5,983 nucleotides of DNA from Flavobacterium sp. (GTDB taxonomy: Bacteria; Bacteroidota; Bacteroidia; Flavobacteriales; Flavobacteriaceae). The stretch lies in the NCBI GenBank assembly GCA_030150335.1, contig JASLGC010000094.1:1-5983 (forward strand). The letters run 5' to 3'. Each line of letters starts with the position of its first letter. Positions within the stretch are counted from its first letter, which is position 1. The notes below the pieces were generated by a model, which did not search any database, had not been told where the DNA came from, and saw only the letters and a list, made by a program, of their open reading frames with translations. A program made the position numbers and the translations under genes. Below, piece after piece: positions 5,002 through 5,983 of the stretch.

Positions 5002-5964
5002 ATGAATAACGGTAAGTCGAATTCAAGAAATAATAATTCAGGTCGCTCAGGGAGTAAAAGTGGAGCGGGAAAAAAGCCTTTTGGGAAAAGTGGTAATGGT
5101 GCTAAGAAGTCTTTCAGCAAGAGTGGTGATGGTGCTAAGAAATCTTTTGCAAAAAGCAATGATGGAAAAAACACAGATGAAAAGAGAATTCATGCAAGTA
5201 CTACAAACAAATCTTTTGATAAGAGACCAAAGGTAAAGTCTGCAGCTAAAGACTCTGATGAAATTCGTCTAAACAAATATATTGGTAATTCAGGTGTATG
5301 TTCTCGTCGTGATGCGGATCTTTATATCGCTTCAGGTAACGTAAAAGTTAATGGAGAAGTAATTACTGAGTTAGGTTACAGAGTTAAAATAAATGATGTA
5401 GTAAATTTTGATGGTACTGTTTTAACACCAGAGAAAAAAATATACGTATTGTTGAACAAGCCGAAAGGTTTTTCAAGTATCAACGAAGCTGTAGTAAGTC
5501 CTGAAAACGTTTTGAGCTTAATTAAAGGTGCTTCTAAGTATCCTCTTGCTCCAGTAGGACGTATGGATAAGACTACAATGGGATTAATGTTGTTTACTAA
5601 TGATACTGATTTACTTCAAAAGTTAAATACGACAGAACAACGTTCGTCTAAATTATACCACGTTTCTTTAGATAAGAACTTTAAGTATGAGGATTTAGAG
5701 AAAGTGAAAAAAGGAGTTTATATTGATGAACGCCGTGTTTTTGCTGAGGATGTTGCTTATGTAGAAGATCAACCTAAAACAGAAGTTGGAATTAAATTGA
5801 AAGCTTCTAACGTTAAGTTGGTACGTGCTATTTTTGAGTCATTGAAATATAATGTAATCAAATTAGACCGTGTAATGTATGGTGCATTAACTAAATGGAA
5901 TTTACCAAGAGGTAAATGGAGATTCTTAACAGAAGAAGAAGTTCGTAACTTGAAAAACGGATAA
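5002..5964 (+). CDS. RsuA/RluB-family pseudouridine synthase with basic N-terminal extension
   Basis: The enzyme should convert a specific uridine in rRNA to pseudouridine. The 320-residue product has a disordered Lys/Ser/Gly/Asn-rich extension (1-86) with three 11-residue repeats, then an S4 RNA-binding domain (88-118: IRLNKYIGNSGVCSRRDAD), then the catalytic domain with LNKPKGF (151-157), the catalytic motif GRMDKTTMGLMLFTND (186-201, Asp189), KLYHVSLD (217-224) and the C-terminal YNVIKLDRVMYGALTKWNLPRGKWRFL (283-309 in part). The position usually occupied by EGRNRxVRR reads ASNVKLVRA (268-276), and the DPxGR and THP segments are also replaced. It is therefore a divergent member, though Asp189 is kept. 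ATG 5002 is preferred to ATG 4954, as the latter lies upstream of the promoter box and would add 16 residues. It has its own promoter, after a terminator. The target nucleotide and exact subfamily (RluB, RluE, RluF or RsuA) cannot be assigned. Confidence 0.88.
   Translation: MNNGKSNSRNNNSGRSGSKSGAGKKPFGKSGNGAKKSFSKSGDGAKKSFAKSNDGKNTDEKRIHASTTNKSFDKRPKVKSAAKDSDEIRLNKYIGNSGVCSRRDADLYIASGNVKVNGEVITELGYRVKINDVVNFDGTVLTPEKKIYVLLNKPKGFSSINEAVVSPENVLSLIKGASKYPLAPVGRMDKTTMGLMLFTNDTDLLQKLNTTEQRSSKLYHVSLDKNFKYEDLEKVKKGVYIDERRVFAEDVAYVEDQPKTEVGIKLKASNVKLVRAIFESLKYNVIKLDRVMYGALTKWNLPRGKWRFLTEEEVRNLKNG
5071..5169 (+). repeat. Three 33-bp in-frame tandem repeats
   Basis: Units at 5071-5103, 5104-5136 and 5137-5169 encode KKPFGKSGNGA, KKSFSKSGDGA and KKSFAKSNDGK. 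The amino-acid pattern KKxFxKSxxG is kept while synonymous positions have drifted, so the repeat is not very recent. It lies in the disordered basic extension of the pseudouridine synthase and probably helps bind RNA. Confidence 0.8.
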
Positions 5965-5983
5965 AAAATATAAAGGCTCATCA

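Noticed and set aside
4977..5174. Minus-strand open frame with Leu/Pro/Phe repeats
   Set aside because: Its repeats are simply the complement of the Lys/Ser/Gly repeats of the pseudouridine synthase tail.
5769..5981. Minus-strand open frame at the right edge
   Set aside because: It is opposite the conserved C-terminal part of the pseudouridine synthase.
5965..5983. Possible terminator after the pseudouridine synthase gene
   Set aside because: Only 19 bases follow the stop; AAAGGCTCATCA could be the left arm of a hairpin, but the right arm is outside the window.

Overview
The window is about 6 kb of AT-rich DNA with every convincing gene on the + strand. It looks chromosomal and comes from a member of the Flavobacteriaceae (Bacteroidota), most like Myroides or Flavobacterium; the genus cannot be fixed from sequence alone. 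The evidence is the protein families, the lack of Shine-Dalgarno sequences, and two good matches to the Bacteroidota -7 promoter element TAnnTTTG. I see no mobile elements, CRISPR arrays, rRNA or tRNA.

Region 1 (71-2920) is a likely co-transcribed envelope cluster. It holds a small secreted protein with a Gly/Tyr/Asn-rich tail, a lipoprotein of the LpoB (penicillin-binding-protein activator) family, a 478-residue TPR-containing lipoprotein of the COG3014 type, and, 3 nt further on, a 117-residue protein with 12 cysteines that joins a Cys-rich CWC-like module to a DUF5522-like module. The pairing of LpoB-like and COG3014-like lipoproteins suggests a job in peptidoglycan or outer-membrane assembly, but the exact role is unknown.

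Region 2 (about 2963-4950) is an isoprenoid/lipid pair behind its own predicted promoter: mevalonate kinase (312 aa) and a UbiA-superfamily membrane prenyltransferase (309 aa) of the type annotated as geranylgeranylglycerol-phosphate geranylgeranyltransferase. The first feeds the mevalonate route to IPP; the second would use a long prenyl diphosphate to make an archaeal-style ether lipid or a related product. The 59-nt spacer between them holds a UUCG-capped mini-hairpin and an 11-bp direct repeat that duplicates the prenyltransferase start site. An 11-bp inverted repeat right after the second gene is a probable terminator.

Region 3 (4978-5964) is an independently promoted RsuA/RluB-family pseudouridine synthase. 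It has a long basic disordered N-terminus with three 33-bp tandem repeats and several unusual substitutions in motifs that are normally well conserved.

Nothing here is a clearly new system. The points most worth a second look are the LpoB/COG3014 module, the fused cysteine-rich protein, the mevalonate-kinase/ether-lipid pair, and the divergent pseudouridine synthase.
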